From contig CAKMNE010000068.1 in the NCBI GenBank assembly GCA_927798505.1, positions 1 through 7,769 of the forward strand: DNA of 7,769 nt. Reading direction: 5' to 3'. Below the pieces are notes generated by a model. It searched no databases, had not been told where the DNA came from, and saw nothing but the letters and a program-made list of their open reading frames with translations. Positions 1 through 6,785 of this stretch are shown here, piece after piece; position 1 is the stretch's first letter; the number at the start of each line of letters is the position of its first letter. This DNA is from an uncultured Bacteroidales bacterium (GTDB lineage: Bacteria; Bacteroidota; Bacteroidia; Bacteroidales; UBA932). The position numbers and the translations under genes are program-made.

Positions 1-46
1 CCTCCGGGTTATGAGCCCGACGAGCTACCAACTGCTCTACCCCGCG
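1..46 (-). tRNA. initiator tRNA-Met (CAT), 5' part only
   Basis: Read on the minus strand, position 46 starts with CGCGGGG, the usual 7-base 5' acceptor strand of bacterial initiator tRNA. A D-arm with GAGC...TTGGTAGCTC and the anticodon arm TCGGG-CTCATAA-CCCGG follow. The anticodon is CAT. The three consecutive G:C pairs at the bottom of the anticodon stem (GGG/CCC) are the hallmark that directs initiator tRNA to the ribosomal P site and separates it from elongator tRNA-Met. The variable loop starts with AGG at the window edge; the T arm, the 3' acceptor strand and any encoded CCA lie outside. The C1xA72 mismatch, the other initiator hallmark, therefore cannot be checked, although C1 is present. 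The gene lies 44 nt downstream of hisS on the same strand. Confidence 0.95.
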
Positions 47-70
47 ATGTGGAATGCAAAGGTACGCAAT

Positions 71-103
71 ATTTTTGAAACTGCAAATTTTTATTTCAAA
101 AAT
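71..103 (-). terminator. AT-rich hairpin at the hisS 3' end, possible weak terminator
   Basis: Positions 71-80 (atttttgaaa) and 94-103 (tttcaaaaat) form a perfect 10-bp inverted repeat around a 13-nt loop. The loop contains the hisS stop codon (91-93), and one arm lies in the last hisS codons. On the minus strand the second arm ends near a short T run only in part, and the stem has just two G:C pairs. A classical intrinsic terminator is therefore doubtful. The hairpin could instead mark a processing point or 3'-end stabiliser between hisS and the tRNA. The repeat is directly visible; the function is inferred. Confidence 0.3.
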
Positions 104-1473
104 TCTGCGATTCCTTCAATGTCTTGCCTGTCGAATGACTTCTGGACACCGCTGGACAGGTTCTTGACCTGGATGATGCCGCTTTCCATTTCGTTTCCTC
201 CGTTGATGGACAGGAAAGGAATGGCCTTGCGGTCGGCGTAGTCGAACTGTTTCTTCAACTTTGCATTGTCAGGGTAAATCTCGACCGCAATGCCTCGTTC
301 GCGGAGTGCGGCGGCAAGCGGAAGAATGTAGGCGCATTCGTCCGCACCCATATTGGCAAAGAGAAGCGTGGTGCTGGAGGCAAGCGAGGCGGGGAATTTG
401 TCAAGACCCTTGAGTACGTCGTAGATGCGGTCGGCTCCGAAAGAGACTCCGACGCCGGACATGTCAGGCAGTCCGAAGATGCCTGTGAGATTGTCGTAAC
501 GGCCGCCTCCGCAAATGCTTCCTATCTGATAATCAAGGGCTTTTACTTCAAAGATGGCGCCAGTGTAGTAGTTGAGCCCGCGGGCAAGCGAGAGGTCTAT
601 TTCGCAAGGAGTGGATATGCCCGCTGCCTTGATATATCCGAACAGTTCTTCAAGTTCGTCGAGACCCTTGAGTCCGGTAGGGGAGTCTTTGAGCAGTTCG
701 CGCATCCTTGCCAGCTTGGCAGCGGTGTCGCCCTCGAGCAAAAGCACGGGCTCCAGTGCTGAAACGGCTTCCGCACTCAGTCCCTTTTCCATCATTTCTG
801 CCTTTACGGCATCTAGTCCGATCTTGTCGAGCTTGTCAATGGCAACAGTGATGTCAACCACCTTGTCCGGGTATCCGCACATTTCGGCAAGACCGGTGAG
901 AACCTTCCGGTTGTTGATCTTCATCAGCACCCGTATGTCAAGGAGCTTAAACACCTTATCGACTATCTGCACCAGCTCAAGCTCGCAAAGCTGTGATTTT
1001 GAACCAATTGCATCGACGTCGCACTGGTAGAATTCGCGATATCTGCCTTTTTGCGGGCGGTCTGCCCTCCATACCGGCTGCATCTGGAAACGCTTGAACG
1101 GGAACGAAATCTCGTTCTGGTGCTGGACCACGTAGCGTGCGAAAGGGACGGTCAGGTCGTAGCGCAGTCCTTTTTCGCAGACCTTGAGCGAGAGGGCCCG
1201 GCTGTCAAGCCTGCCGTCATCCCCGGTGACCTGGGCGGTATCCACGCTGCCGAATGCATCTCCGCTGTTGAGGATGCGGAAGAGCAGCTTGTCGCCCTCT
1301 TCGCCGTATTTTCCGAGCAGGGTGCTGAGATTCTCCATTGCCGGAGTCTCTATCTGCGCGTATCCGAAGGTCTTGAAGACACCTCTTATCGTGTCGAATA
1401 TGTAGTTGCGTTCGGCCATTTCCTTCTGACCGAAGTCCCGCGTGCCCTTAGGGATGGATGGTTTCTGTGCCAT
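91..1473 (-). CDS. hisS: histidine--tRNA ligase
   Basis: A 460-residue cytoplasmic class II aminoacyl-tRNA synthetase that charges tRNA-His with histidine using ATP. The N-terminus carries the family signature PKGTRDF (8-14). The catalytic core holds [13 protein letters not shown] (103-115) and the motif 2 region (about 125-152: [25 protein letters not shown]). It also holds the histidine-binding signature [10 protein letters not shown] (296-305) with the expected catalytic Arg298, the glycine-rich CGGGRYDNL (321-329) and motif 3 [11 protein letters not shown] (340-350). Residues from about 365 to the end form the anticodon-binding domain. A stretch at about 67-102 (LNSGD...KVCEKG), between the class II motif 1 region and RYDLTVP, is longer than in E. 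coli HisRS. I recall a similar insertion in Bacteroidota enzymes. The ATG at 1473 puts PKGTRDF at the usual distance from the start. No clear Shine-Dalgarno sequence is visible; a TAAATTTG box lies 23 nt upstream. The gene is divergent from sppA and upstream of an initiator tRNA gene. Confidence 0.97.
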   Translation of the reverse strand: MAQKPSIPKGTRDFGQKEMAERNYIFDTIRGVFKTFGYAQIETPAMENLSTLLGKYGEEGDKLLFRILNSGDAFGSVDTAQVTGDDGRLDSRALSLKVCEKGLRYDLTVPFARYVVQHQNEISFPFKRFQMQPVWRADRPQKGRYREFYQCDVDAIGSKSQLCELELVQIVDKVFKLLDIRVLMKINNRKVLTGLAEMCGYPDKVVDITVAIDKLDKIGLDAVKAEMMEKGLSAEAVSALEPVLLLEGDTAAKLARMRELLKDSPTGLKGLDELEELFGYIKAAGISTPCEIDLSLARGLNYYTGAIFEVKALDYQIGSICGGGRYDNLTGIFGLPDMSGVGVSFGADRIYDVLKGLDKFPASLASSTTLLFANMGADECAYILPLAAALRERGIAVEIYPDNAKLKKQFDYADRKAIPFLSINGGNEMESGIIQVKNLSSGVQKSFDRQDIEGIAEFLK

Positions 1474-1496
1474 TTCTGTTGTATCGATTAATCACG

Positions 1497-1504
1497 CAAA
1501 TTTA
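1497..1504 (-). promoter_or_regulatory. putative hisS promoter, -7 box
   Basis: The minus strand reads TAAATTTG, an exact match to the Bacteroidota -7 consensus TAnnTTTG recognised by the primary sigma factor. Transcription would start around 1489-1493, giving a leader of roughly 16-20 nt before the hisS ATG at 1473. I see no good TTTG at the -33 position. The box match is direct; the start site is inferred. Confidence 0.55.
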
Positions 1505-1526
1505 CAACATATTGCTGAATAATGCT

Positions 1527-1534
1527 TAATTTTG
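1527..1534 (+). promoter_or_regulatory. putative sppA promoter, -7 box
   Basis: The plus strand reads TAATTTTG, an exact match to TAnnTTTG. A start near 1538-1542 would leave a leader of only about 11-15 nt before the sppA ATG at 1553, which fits the absence of a Shine-Dalgarno sequence. The -33 region has no clear TTTG. The box lies 22 nt from the divergent hisS box, so polymerases at the two promoters would compete for the same DNA. Confidence 0.5.
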
Positions 1535-1552
1535 TAAAAATATGTCCAAAGT

Positions 1553-3307
1553 ATGAAACAGTTCTTCAAAATGACACTTGCAGTGGTGTGCGGTCTGTTT
1601 ATCGCTTCGATAATATCCGGCCTGATATCTCTGCTCATCCTTTCTTCCATTGCGGCACTGGGCGAGTCGGTGCCGGCAGTTCCGTCAAAGGCTATGCTTA
1701 CGGTGAACCTCAGCTCGCTGAGCATCACAGAACAGCAAACTCCTTCCAACCCGTTTGAAATGATAGGCTCCGACTCTGGAATGCCACAGCAGCTTGCTAT
1801 ACTCGATGCCGTAAACGCGATAAACAATGCAGCCGAGGACCCTCGCATCAGCTTCATCTACCTCCGCAGCGACGGCGCGACCCAGATTACTGCCTGCGAA
1901 GAGTTGCGCAAGGCACTTGCCCGGTTCCGTACCAGCGGCAAGGCTGTAGTGTCCTATATCGAGGCTCCTACAACCCTGAGCTACTATCTTGCATCCGTTG
2001 CTGACAAGGTCTATATGACTTCCAATCTCGGTACTCTCATCAATATCAATGGAGTTAGCTCCCAGATGGTTTATCTTAAGGACCTGCTTGACAAGCTCGG
2101 AGTCAACGTTCAGCTCATTCGTCACGGCAAATACAAGTCTGCCGGCGAGCCTTATATCAGAAGCACTCCTTCGGCGGAGGCGCTTGAACAGACCCGCGCA
2201 ATGGTCAACTCGATGTGGGGCGTGATTGCCGAAGAAATATCCGCATCCCGCGGCATCAGCGTGGACGCTCTCAACTCCGCAATTGACAATCTGAAGCTCG
2301 CATCACCGGAAGATATGCTTGCCGAAGGCCTTGTGGACGGTCTGCTTTCCCGCGAACAGCTTTACAACAAGGTTGCAGACCTCTATGTGGCGGAAAGCTT
2401 CGAGGATGTCAAGTCCATTTCACTTCAGGACTACTCTGCCGCACTGCTTGCAGAGCAGCTGGCAAAGAAGGGCCCGGCAGGAACGATAGCAGTGCTCCAT
2501 GCTGACGGACAGATTGTGGAAGGAATTGCTACACAGGAAGTTGCAGGCGCGCGTTACGCCTCTCTCATCCGCAAGCTCCGCAAGGATGACAAGATCAAGG
2601 CTGTAGTTCTCCGTGTCAATTCTCCTGGCGGAAGCGTCCTTGCTTCCGAGCAGATCAAGGAGCAGCTCGACTCTCTCAAGGCGGTCAAGCCGCTCATTGC
2701 CTCGTACGGCGACTATGCAGCAAGCGGCGGATACTGGATTTCCAACAACTGTGACAAGATTTACTCAGATGCCCTGACTCTTACCGGCTCAATCGGAGTG
2801 TTCAGCATCGTTCCGGAATTTAGCAAGACACTCAAGAACGTGGCTCACGTCAACGTGCAGAGCGTTTCTTCCAACAAGCACGGCGACCTTATGAGCTGTA
2901 TGAGACCTTTTGATGCGGATGAACTGGCATATATGCAGAAACCTGTCGAGCAGATTTACGAAAAGTTTACTTCTGTAGTGGCCGAGGGCCGCGATATGCC
3001 TGTCAGCAAGGTTGATGAGATTGGTCAGGGCCGCGTATGGACTGGCGTCGAAGCCTTGCATATAGGACTTGTTGATGAAATAGGCACTCTCTCAGATGCA
3101 ATTTCCTATGCTGCTTCGCTGGCTGGAAACCCTGAGCTGTCTGACTGGAAAATAAGTGCATACCCGGAACCTCAAACCCTGTTCGAGAGCATTATGACCA
3201 TGTTTGGCGGTGCTCCTGAATCCTCACTGATAAAAAAGGTGGAGGAACTCAAGGCTCCGATGATGCTTGCCCGCATCCCTTATGAATTGAGATTCTTCCG
3301 CCCTTGA
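1553..3307 (+). CDS. sppA: signal peptide peptidase SppA, 67K type (S49 family)
   Basis: A 584-residue membrane-anchored serine protease of MEROPS family S49 that degrades cleaved signal peptides and other membrane-associated peptides. Residues about 8-34 are a hydrophobic N-terminal anchor after a basic MKQFFK start, leaving the two S49 repeats on the extracytoplasmic side. The N-terminal repeat carries GKYKSAGEPYIR (192-203). By alignment from memory with E. coli SppA (YKSAVEPF, Lys209), the general-base lysine is Lys195. The C-terminal repeat carries VLRVNSPGGS (352-361) and YGDYAASGGYWIS (385-397), where Ser391 matches the E. coli nucleophile Ser409. TGSIGVFS (411-418) and GRVWTGVEALHIGLVDEIG (493-511) are further family blocks. 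Both catalytic residues and the full double-repeat length are present, so the protein should be active. The C-terminus (ARIPYELRFFRP) looks like a natural end. The last 59 bp overlap the 3' end of tilS on the other strand. The start is chosen because it gives the whole anchor; Met7 is an unlikely alternative. Confidence 0.95.
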   Translation: MKQFFKMTLAVVCGLFIASIISGLISLLILSSIAALGESVPAVPSKAMLTVNLSSLSITEQQTPSNPFEMIGSDSGMPQQLAILDAVNAINNAAEDPRISFIYLRSDGATQITACEELRKALARFRTSGKAVVSYIEAPTTLSYYLASVADKVYMTSNLGTLININGVSSQMVYLKDLLDKLGVNVQLIRHGKYKSAGEPYIRSTPSAEALEQTRAMVNSMWGVIAEEISASRGISVDALNSAIDNLKLASPEDMLAEGLVDGLLSREQLYNKVADLYVAESFEDVKSISLQDYSAALLAEQLAKKGPAGTIAVLHADGQIVEGIATQEVAGARYASLIRKLRKDDKIKAVVLRVNSPGGSVLASEQIKEQLDSLKAVKPLIASYGDYAASGGYWISNNCDKIYSDALTLTGSIGVFSIVPEFSKTLKNVAHVNVQSVSSNKHGDLMSCMRPFDADELAYMQKPVEQIYEKFTSVVAEGRDMPVSKVDEIGQGRVWTGVEALHIGLVDEIGTLSDAISYAASLAGNPELSDWKISAYPEPQTLFESIMTMFGGAPESSLIKKVEELKAPMMLARIPYELRFFRP

Positions 3308-4193
3308 TGACGGCTTGCCCGAGTGGCGACTGAAATACCTTGCCCCCGACGGTTACTGTGCCCCGGGGGTAATTTTTATATTTGCGCAGCAGGGCGGTGA
3401 GCTTGCCGAATGTCTGCTCGCTCAGCGAAAGCTCCTCCAGCAGCCTCCAGAGCACAGGCTCCCAATGCTCGAGTTCCAGCAGCCTGTCAATCACTATCCC
3501 CCTTATGTCCGTGACCTTGGACAGCGCTGCCCTGAAATACGAATCCGCTATGTCATCGGCCTGTGCCAGCCGCTTCATATCCGAGTTGAGAGTCTGGAGA
3601 AATCCCGGGTTTATCCTCTCGAAAATCGGAAATACCTCATTGCGAATGATATTGCGCTTATATGCGTTCTCCCCGTTGCTGCTGTCTTCCCGCCACTTGC
3701 AGCCCTTGCCGCGCATCCAACTCTCTATGCTTTTTCTGTCGATATCCAGCATTGGCCTCAGAATCACCAGCCCCGACTCCCTGCAACTCTCGGCCGCCAT
3801 TCCGCGTACGCCCCGACTCCCTGTCCCTCGCAACAGGTTGAGTATCAGCGTCTCTGCGTTGTCGTTGGCATTATGCGCCACTGCCACTCCCCGGTACCCG
3901 AATTGCTCGCACAGGCTCGCGAACCAGTCGTAGCGCAGCTCCCTTGCCGCCATTTCGATGCTGATTCCGCGCTCCTGCGCCACTCCGGCGGTATCGAAGT
4001 GCGCGACGTGCAGACGGATTTTCCTATCCTCGCACCAGCTGCGTACAAACGCTTCATCGCCCTCCGACTCCTCTCCGCGCAGGCGGAAATTGCAGTGGGC
4101 GATGGAGAATTCTTCCCCGGAAAACAACTCCGGGGCGCGGTTTGCGAGGTACATCGAGTCGATTCCCCCGCTGACAGCCAGCAGGACAGACAT
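3249..4193 (-). CDS. tilS: tRNA(Ile)-lysidine synthetase, short form
   Basis: A 314-residue cytoplasmic PP-loop ATPase that converts the wobble C34 of the CAU-anticodon tRNA-Ile to lysidine, so that it reads AUA and is charged with Ile rather than Met. The ATP-binding P-loop is SGGIDS (8-13). HCNFRLRGEES (33-43) and AHNANDNAETLILNLLRGTGSRG (106-128) follow, then RPMLDIDRKSIESW (146-159) and EDSSNGENAYKRNIIRNEVFP (169-189), all family blocks. After a helical middle region the protein ends with GKVFQSPLGQAVIKGGRISI (284-303) plus a short tail. It therefore lacks the C-terminal TilS_C domain of typical 430-residue enzymes. Aquifex TilS (about 317 residues) is also short, so this need not be a broken gene. 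The frame continues 48 codons upstream to 4337, but that part lies inside the preceding gene and the P-loop normally follows within about 10-20 residues of the start. The ATG at 4193 overlaps the upstream stop (TAATG), implying translational coupling. Confidence 0.93.
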   Translation of the reverse strand: MSVLLAVSGGIDSMYLANRAPELFSGEEFSIAHCNFRLRGEESEGDEAFVRSWCEDRKIRLHVAHFDTAGVAQERGISIEMAARELRYDWFASLCEQFGYRGVAVAHNANDNAETLILNLLRGTGSRGVRGMAAESCRESGLVILRPMLDIDRKSIESWMRGKGCKWREDSSNGENAYKRNIIRNEVFPIFERINPGFLQTLNSDMKRLAQADDIADSYFRAALSKVTDIRGIVIDRLLELEHWEPVLWRLLEELSLSEQTFGKLTALLRKYKNYPRGTVTVGGKVFQSPLGQAVIKGGRISIHKGCGQASSEP

Positions 4194-5188
4194 TATCTGC
4201 TCTTTATCGAGTAGGTGAAGTTGACAGCGAAGAACTCCTTGAACTGGGTCTTGCTCGTTACTCCGTCTATGGTCACGATAGGGTCGTAAACCAGCCAGGT
4301 ATCGATGCTCAGCTTGATGAATTTGTTGGCTACCCAACTGATCTTGTTATCCCAGTTGACACGGTTGTGCTGGAAAGGATTGTCAAGGTAGTCGGTGAAG
4401 AGCACGAGCTGGGTAGAGTAGTTGATCTGGTCGTTGATCGTGGCCTTGAAGTTTAACTTGACCTGGGCACCGAACTGGAAGAGCAAGCTCTTGTAACCTG
4501 CGTCAAGATTCTCAGGATCAACGGGTTTCATACCGTAGCCCTTCTTGAGCTCGTCAATGGTACAGATGGTGAAACCTCCGGTGAGAGGGGCGATGTTGAC
4601 ATTGAACCAGGACACCGGGTTCCACTCCATACCGAGCGCTATGTTGGTGTAGCCCGGTGAAAGGAAGCCTGACTTGAGAGTTCCCTTCCATTTGTTGCTC
4701 TCCTCTTCCTGAACATAGTTGACGTAACCGTCGGTGAACTGCGAACGGAAGTCAAAGGAGGCAGTGTAGTTCCATGTGCTGCTCTTTCCGGTCTTGTAAG
4801 CCCATTTGCTCTCGAAGTAAATGCGGTCGGTGTTTTTCTGAAGCAGGTTGCGCTTGTCTGCCGACCAGAGGAATCCGTAGTTGAGCTGCAGACGGTTGTT
4901 CCAGCTCATAAGGTCCCTGGTATATATGGCCTTGCCGTCGATACCCGCTGCAAGACTCAGGGTGTTGTAGCCACCGGCCGCCCAGTTGAACAGACCGGTC
5001 TGGTTAAATCCGAGGTCAAAATCGACTCCCTTGGTCCAGAATTGGGTGTTGTCAACTTTCTTGTTGGCTTTTGCTGCAGCCTCGGCCATGGCCTTTGCTG
5101 CTTCCTCGGCGGCTTTCTGCACGTCCTGCGCGAACGCCCCGCCGGAACAAATCAATAATGCTGAGATGATGACCGTTATTCTTTTCAT
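4193..5188 (-). CDS. DUF3078 family outer-membrane beta-barrel protein
   Basis: A 331-residue protein of unknown specific function, predicted to be exported and inserted in the outer membrane. Residues 1-20/21 are a signal peptide (basic MKR, hydrophobic core, AFA-Q cleavage region). A short Ala/Lys/Glu-rich helical segment follows (about 22-45), perhaps a coiled coil. From residue 50 the sequence matches what I recall of DUF3078: FWTKGVDFDLGFNQTGLFNWAAGG at about 50-73, then alternating polar and aromatic strands (NRLQLNYGFLW, WNYTASFDFRSQF, YTNIALGMEWNP). It ends in a strand finishing FFAVNFTYSIKSR, as beta-barrels usually do at their last strand. Cys14 sits in the signal core, but the context LLIC is not a lipobox. 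The gene starts 6 nt after proS ends, and its TAA shares one base with the tilS ATG, so it should be co-transcribed with both. The substrate or role of the barrel cannot be read from the sequence. Confidence 0.85.
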   Translation of the reverse strand: MKRITVIISALLICSGGAFAQDVQKAAEEAAKAMAEAAAKANKKVDNTQFWTKGVDFDLGFNQTGLFNWAAGGYNTLSLAAGIDGKAIYTRDLMSWNNRLQLNYGFLWSADKRNLLQKNTDRIYFESKWAYKTGKSSTWNYTASFDFRSQFTDGYVNYVQEEESNKWKGTLKSGFLSPGYTNIALGMEWNPVSWFNVNIAPLTGGFTICTIDELKKGYGMKPVDPENLDAGYKSLLFQFGAQVKLNFKATINDQINYSTQLVLFTDYLDNPFQHNRVNWDNKISWVANKFIKLSIDTWLVYDPIVTIDGVTSKTQFKEFFAVNFTYSIKSR

Positions 5189-5194
5189 AGTTGT

Positions 5195-6673
5195 CTAGTA
5201 AGAAATTGCAAATACTACCCTGCGGCTTGAAGGCTTGCCGGAATAAATGTCCCTGCCTTCCTCCTCGCAGACGTAACTGTCAACAGGAATGCATCTTATC
5301 GTTGCCTTGGTGGCCTCCTTGATTGCCTGCTCGGTCTCTGCCGTGCCGTCCCAGTGGCAGAGCAGGAACTTGCCGGTCTTGATTTTCTCCTGAAATTCCT
5401 CCCAGCTGTCGCACTTCTCAACATTGGCGTCTCGGAATGCGAGAGCCTTGTTGTAGATGTTCTGCTGAATATCCTCGAGCAGTGTATCTATGTGAGCTGC
5501 AATGCCTTCGATTGACATCGTCTCCTTGGTGAGCGTGTCCCTGCGTGCTACCTCGACTGTGCCTGAAGCAAGGTCGCGGGCGCCCATGGCAAGCCTTACC
5601 GGCACGCCCTTGAGTTCCCATTCGGCGAACTTGAATCCCGGCCTGAGAGTATCCCTGTCGTCAATCTTCACGCTGTGACCGAGGGCTTCGATTTCCTTTT
5701 TGAGCTGCTCCATCTTGTCGATGACCGCATTATGCTCCTCTTCGCTGCGGTAAATGGGAACCATAACGACCTGAATCGGCGCAAGCCTCGGAGGCAGAAC
5801 GAGTCCGTTGTCGTCTCCGTGAGCCATGATCAGCGCTCCCATAAGTCTGGTGCTCACGCCCCAGGAAGTCGCCCAGACATACTCCTGCTTGCCTTCCTTG
5901 TTGGTGAACTGCACGTCGAAACTCTTGGCGAAATTCTGCCCGAGGAAGTGCGAGGTTCCTGCCTGCAGCGCCTTTCCGTCCTGCATCATCGCCTCTATGG
6001 TAAGGGTGTCCAGGGCACCTGCGAAGCGCTCGTTCGGGCTCTTGTGTCCCACGATGACAGGGAGAGCCATCACGTTGCGGGCAAAGTCAGCATAGACCTG
6101 CACCATAGTCTCCGCCATCTGCTGAGCCTCTTCGGCGGTCGCGTGTGCGGTGTGTCCCTCCTGCCAGAGGAATTCGGCCGTGCGGAGGAAGAGTCTGGTT
6201 CGCATTTCCCAGCGCACGACGTTGGCCCACTGGTTGCAGAGCACCGGAAGGTCTCTCCAGGAGGTGATCCAATTCTTGTAGGTGCTCCATATTATTGTTT
6301 CGGAGGTAGGTCTTACGATGAGTTCCTCTTCGAGTCTGGCGTCCGGGTCCACGACCACACCCTTGCCGTCAGGATCGTTCATCAGTCTGTGATGGGTGAC
6401 AACCGCACATTCCTTGGCAAATCCGGCCACGTGCTCGGCCTCCTTGCTGAAGAAAGACTTTGGTATGAACAGAGGGAAATAGGCGTTCTGTACGTCCTTC
6501 TCCTTGAAGGCAGCGTCGAGTATGTGCTGCATCTTCTCCCATATTGCATAGCCGTACGGCTTGATGACCATACATCCTCTTACTGCTGACTGCTCCGCAA
6601 GGTCTGCCTTGAGAGCGAGATCGTTGTACCACTGTGAGTAGTTCTCCGAACGTTTTGTAACCTCTTTTGCCAT
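5195..6673 (-). CDS. proS: proline--tRNA ligase, archaeal/eukaryotic type
   Basis: A 492-residue cytoplasmic class II synthetase that charges tRNA-Pro. It is of the type without the bacterial INS editing domain: the core runs straight from RPTSE (121-125) to motif 2 ([29 protein letters not shown], about 149-177). The substrate-binding and motif 3 region follows with [32 protein letters not shown] (268-299). The HGTP anticodon-binding domain spans about 300-405. The extra C-terminal domain, which binds zinc in some relatives, follows; Cys439, Cys461 and Cys469 are present, but I cannot assign a full metal site. The protein ends in Tyr (VVFAISY). In ProRS of this type the terminal Tyr reaches towards the active site. 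The start [29 protein letters not shown] matches the family start as I remember it from Bacteroides. No Shine-Dalgarno sequence precedes the ATG; a TATCTTTG box lies about 80 nt upstream. This gene heads the proS - DUF3078 - tilS cluster. Confidence 0.97.
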   Translation of the reverse strand: MAKEVTKRSENYSQWYNDLALKADLAEQSAVRGCMVIKPYGYAIWEKMQHILDAAFKEKDVQNAYFPLFIPKSFFSKEAEHVAGFAKECAVVTHHRLMNDPDGKGVVVDPDARLEEELIVRPTSETIIWSTYKNWITSWRDLPVLCNQWANVVRWEMRTRLFLRTAEFLWQEGHTAHATAEEAQQMAETMVQVYADFARNVMALPVIVGHKSPNERFAGALDTLTIEAMMQDGKALQAGTSHFLGQNFAKSFDVQFTNKEGKQEYVWATSWGVSTRLMGALIMAHGDDNGLVLPPRLAPIQVVMVPIYRSEEEHNAVIDKMEQLKKEIEALGHSVKIDDRDTLRPGFKFAEWELKGVPVRLAMGARDLASGTVEVARRDTLTKETMSIEGIAAHIDTLLEDIQQNIYNKALAFRDANVEKCDSWEEFQEKIKTGKFLLCHWDGTAETEQAIKEATKATIRCIPVDSYVCEEEGRDIYSGKPSSRRVVFAISY

Positions 6674-6715
6674 ATACTTGTAATTCTGCTTTTTTTATTT
6701 GAAATTTGTGCAGTG

Positions 6716-6752
6716 TATGCGCAATTATGCAATCGGCATAAATATTGCGATA
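6716..6752. repeat. imperfect inverted repeat in the proS/lipoprotein divergent region
   Basis: The left arm is TAT-g-CGCAAT-TATGC (6716-6730), the loop is AATCG (6731-6735) and the right arm is GCATA-aat-ATTGCG-ATA (6736-6752). That gives 14 paired positions with a 1-nt and a 3-nt bulge. It sits between two divergent genes and abuts the putative proS -7 box at 6753-6760. It may be a regulator binding site or, for transcripts crossing it, a 5'-leader hairpin. The pairing is read directly; the role is inferred, and a dyad of this quality in AT-rich DNA may arise by chance. Confidence 0.4.
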
Positions 6753-6760
6753 CAAAGATA
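6753..6760 (-). promoter_or_regulatory. putative proS operon promoter, -7 box
   Basis: The minus strand reads TATCTTTG, an exact match to TAnnTTTG. Transcription would begin around 6745-6749, giving a leader of some 70-75 nt before the proS ATG at 6673. This is much longer than the leaders inferred for hisS and sppA. No convincing -33 TTTG is visible. It would drive proS, the DUF3078 gene and tilS, since the gaps between those genes leave no room for other promoters outside coding sequence. Confidence 0.5.
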
Positions 6761-6774
6761 CAAATATTTTTATC

Positions 6775-6780
6775 AGGAGG
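6775..6780 (+). promoter_or_regulatory. strong Shine-Dalgarno AGGAGG before the lipoprotein gene
   Basis: AGGAGG is separated by 5 nt (TATAT) from the ATG at 6786. It is a full anti-SD match and fixes the start codon. None of the other genes here has one, and Bacteroidota genes in general use Shine-Dalgarno pairing weakly, so this site stands out. Confidence 0.7.
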
Positions 6781-6785
6781 TATAT

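Noticed and set aside
1051..1491. Plus-strand open frame of 146 codons opposite the hisS 5' half
   Set aside because: Antisense shadow of hisS, running into the promoter region with no domain or start signal.
1492..1857. Minus-strand frame of 121 codons with a hydrophobic start, opposite the sppA 5' end
   Set aside because: The hydrophobic look comes from the reverse complement of the sppA anchor and following codons. It would cover both divergent promoters and has no family match.
3315..4214. Plus-strand open frame of 299 codons
   Set aside because: It is antisense to tilS, which has clear family motifs in its own frame. The translation is rich in Pro, Leu, His and Cys without any recognisable domain.
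4194..4337. 48-codon upstream extension of tilS
   Set aside because: It lies inside the DUF3078 gene, has no TilS-like sequence, and the ATG at 4193 puts the P-loop at the normal distance.
5132..5188. Possible lipobox in the DUF3078 protein (Cys14)
   Set aside because: The residues before the Cys are LLI, not a lipobox, and a normal AFA-Q cleavage site follows.
5675..6589. Plus-strand open frame of 304 codons
   Set aside because: It lies wholly antisense to proS and has no recognisable motif; it arises from the codon bias of proS.
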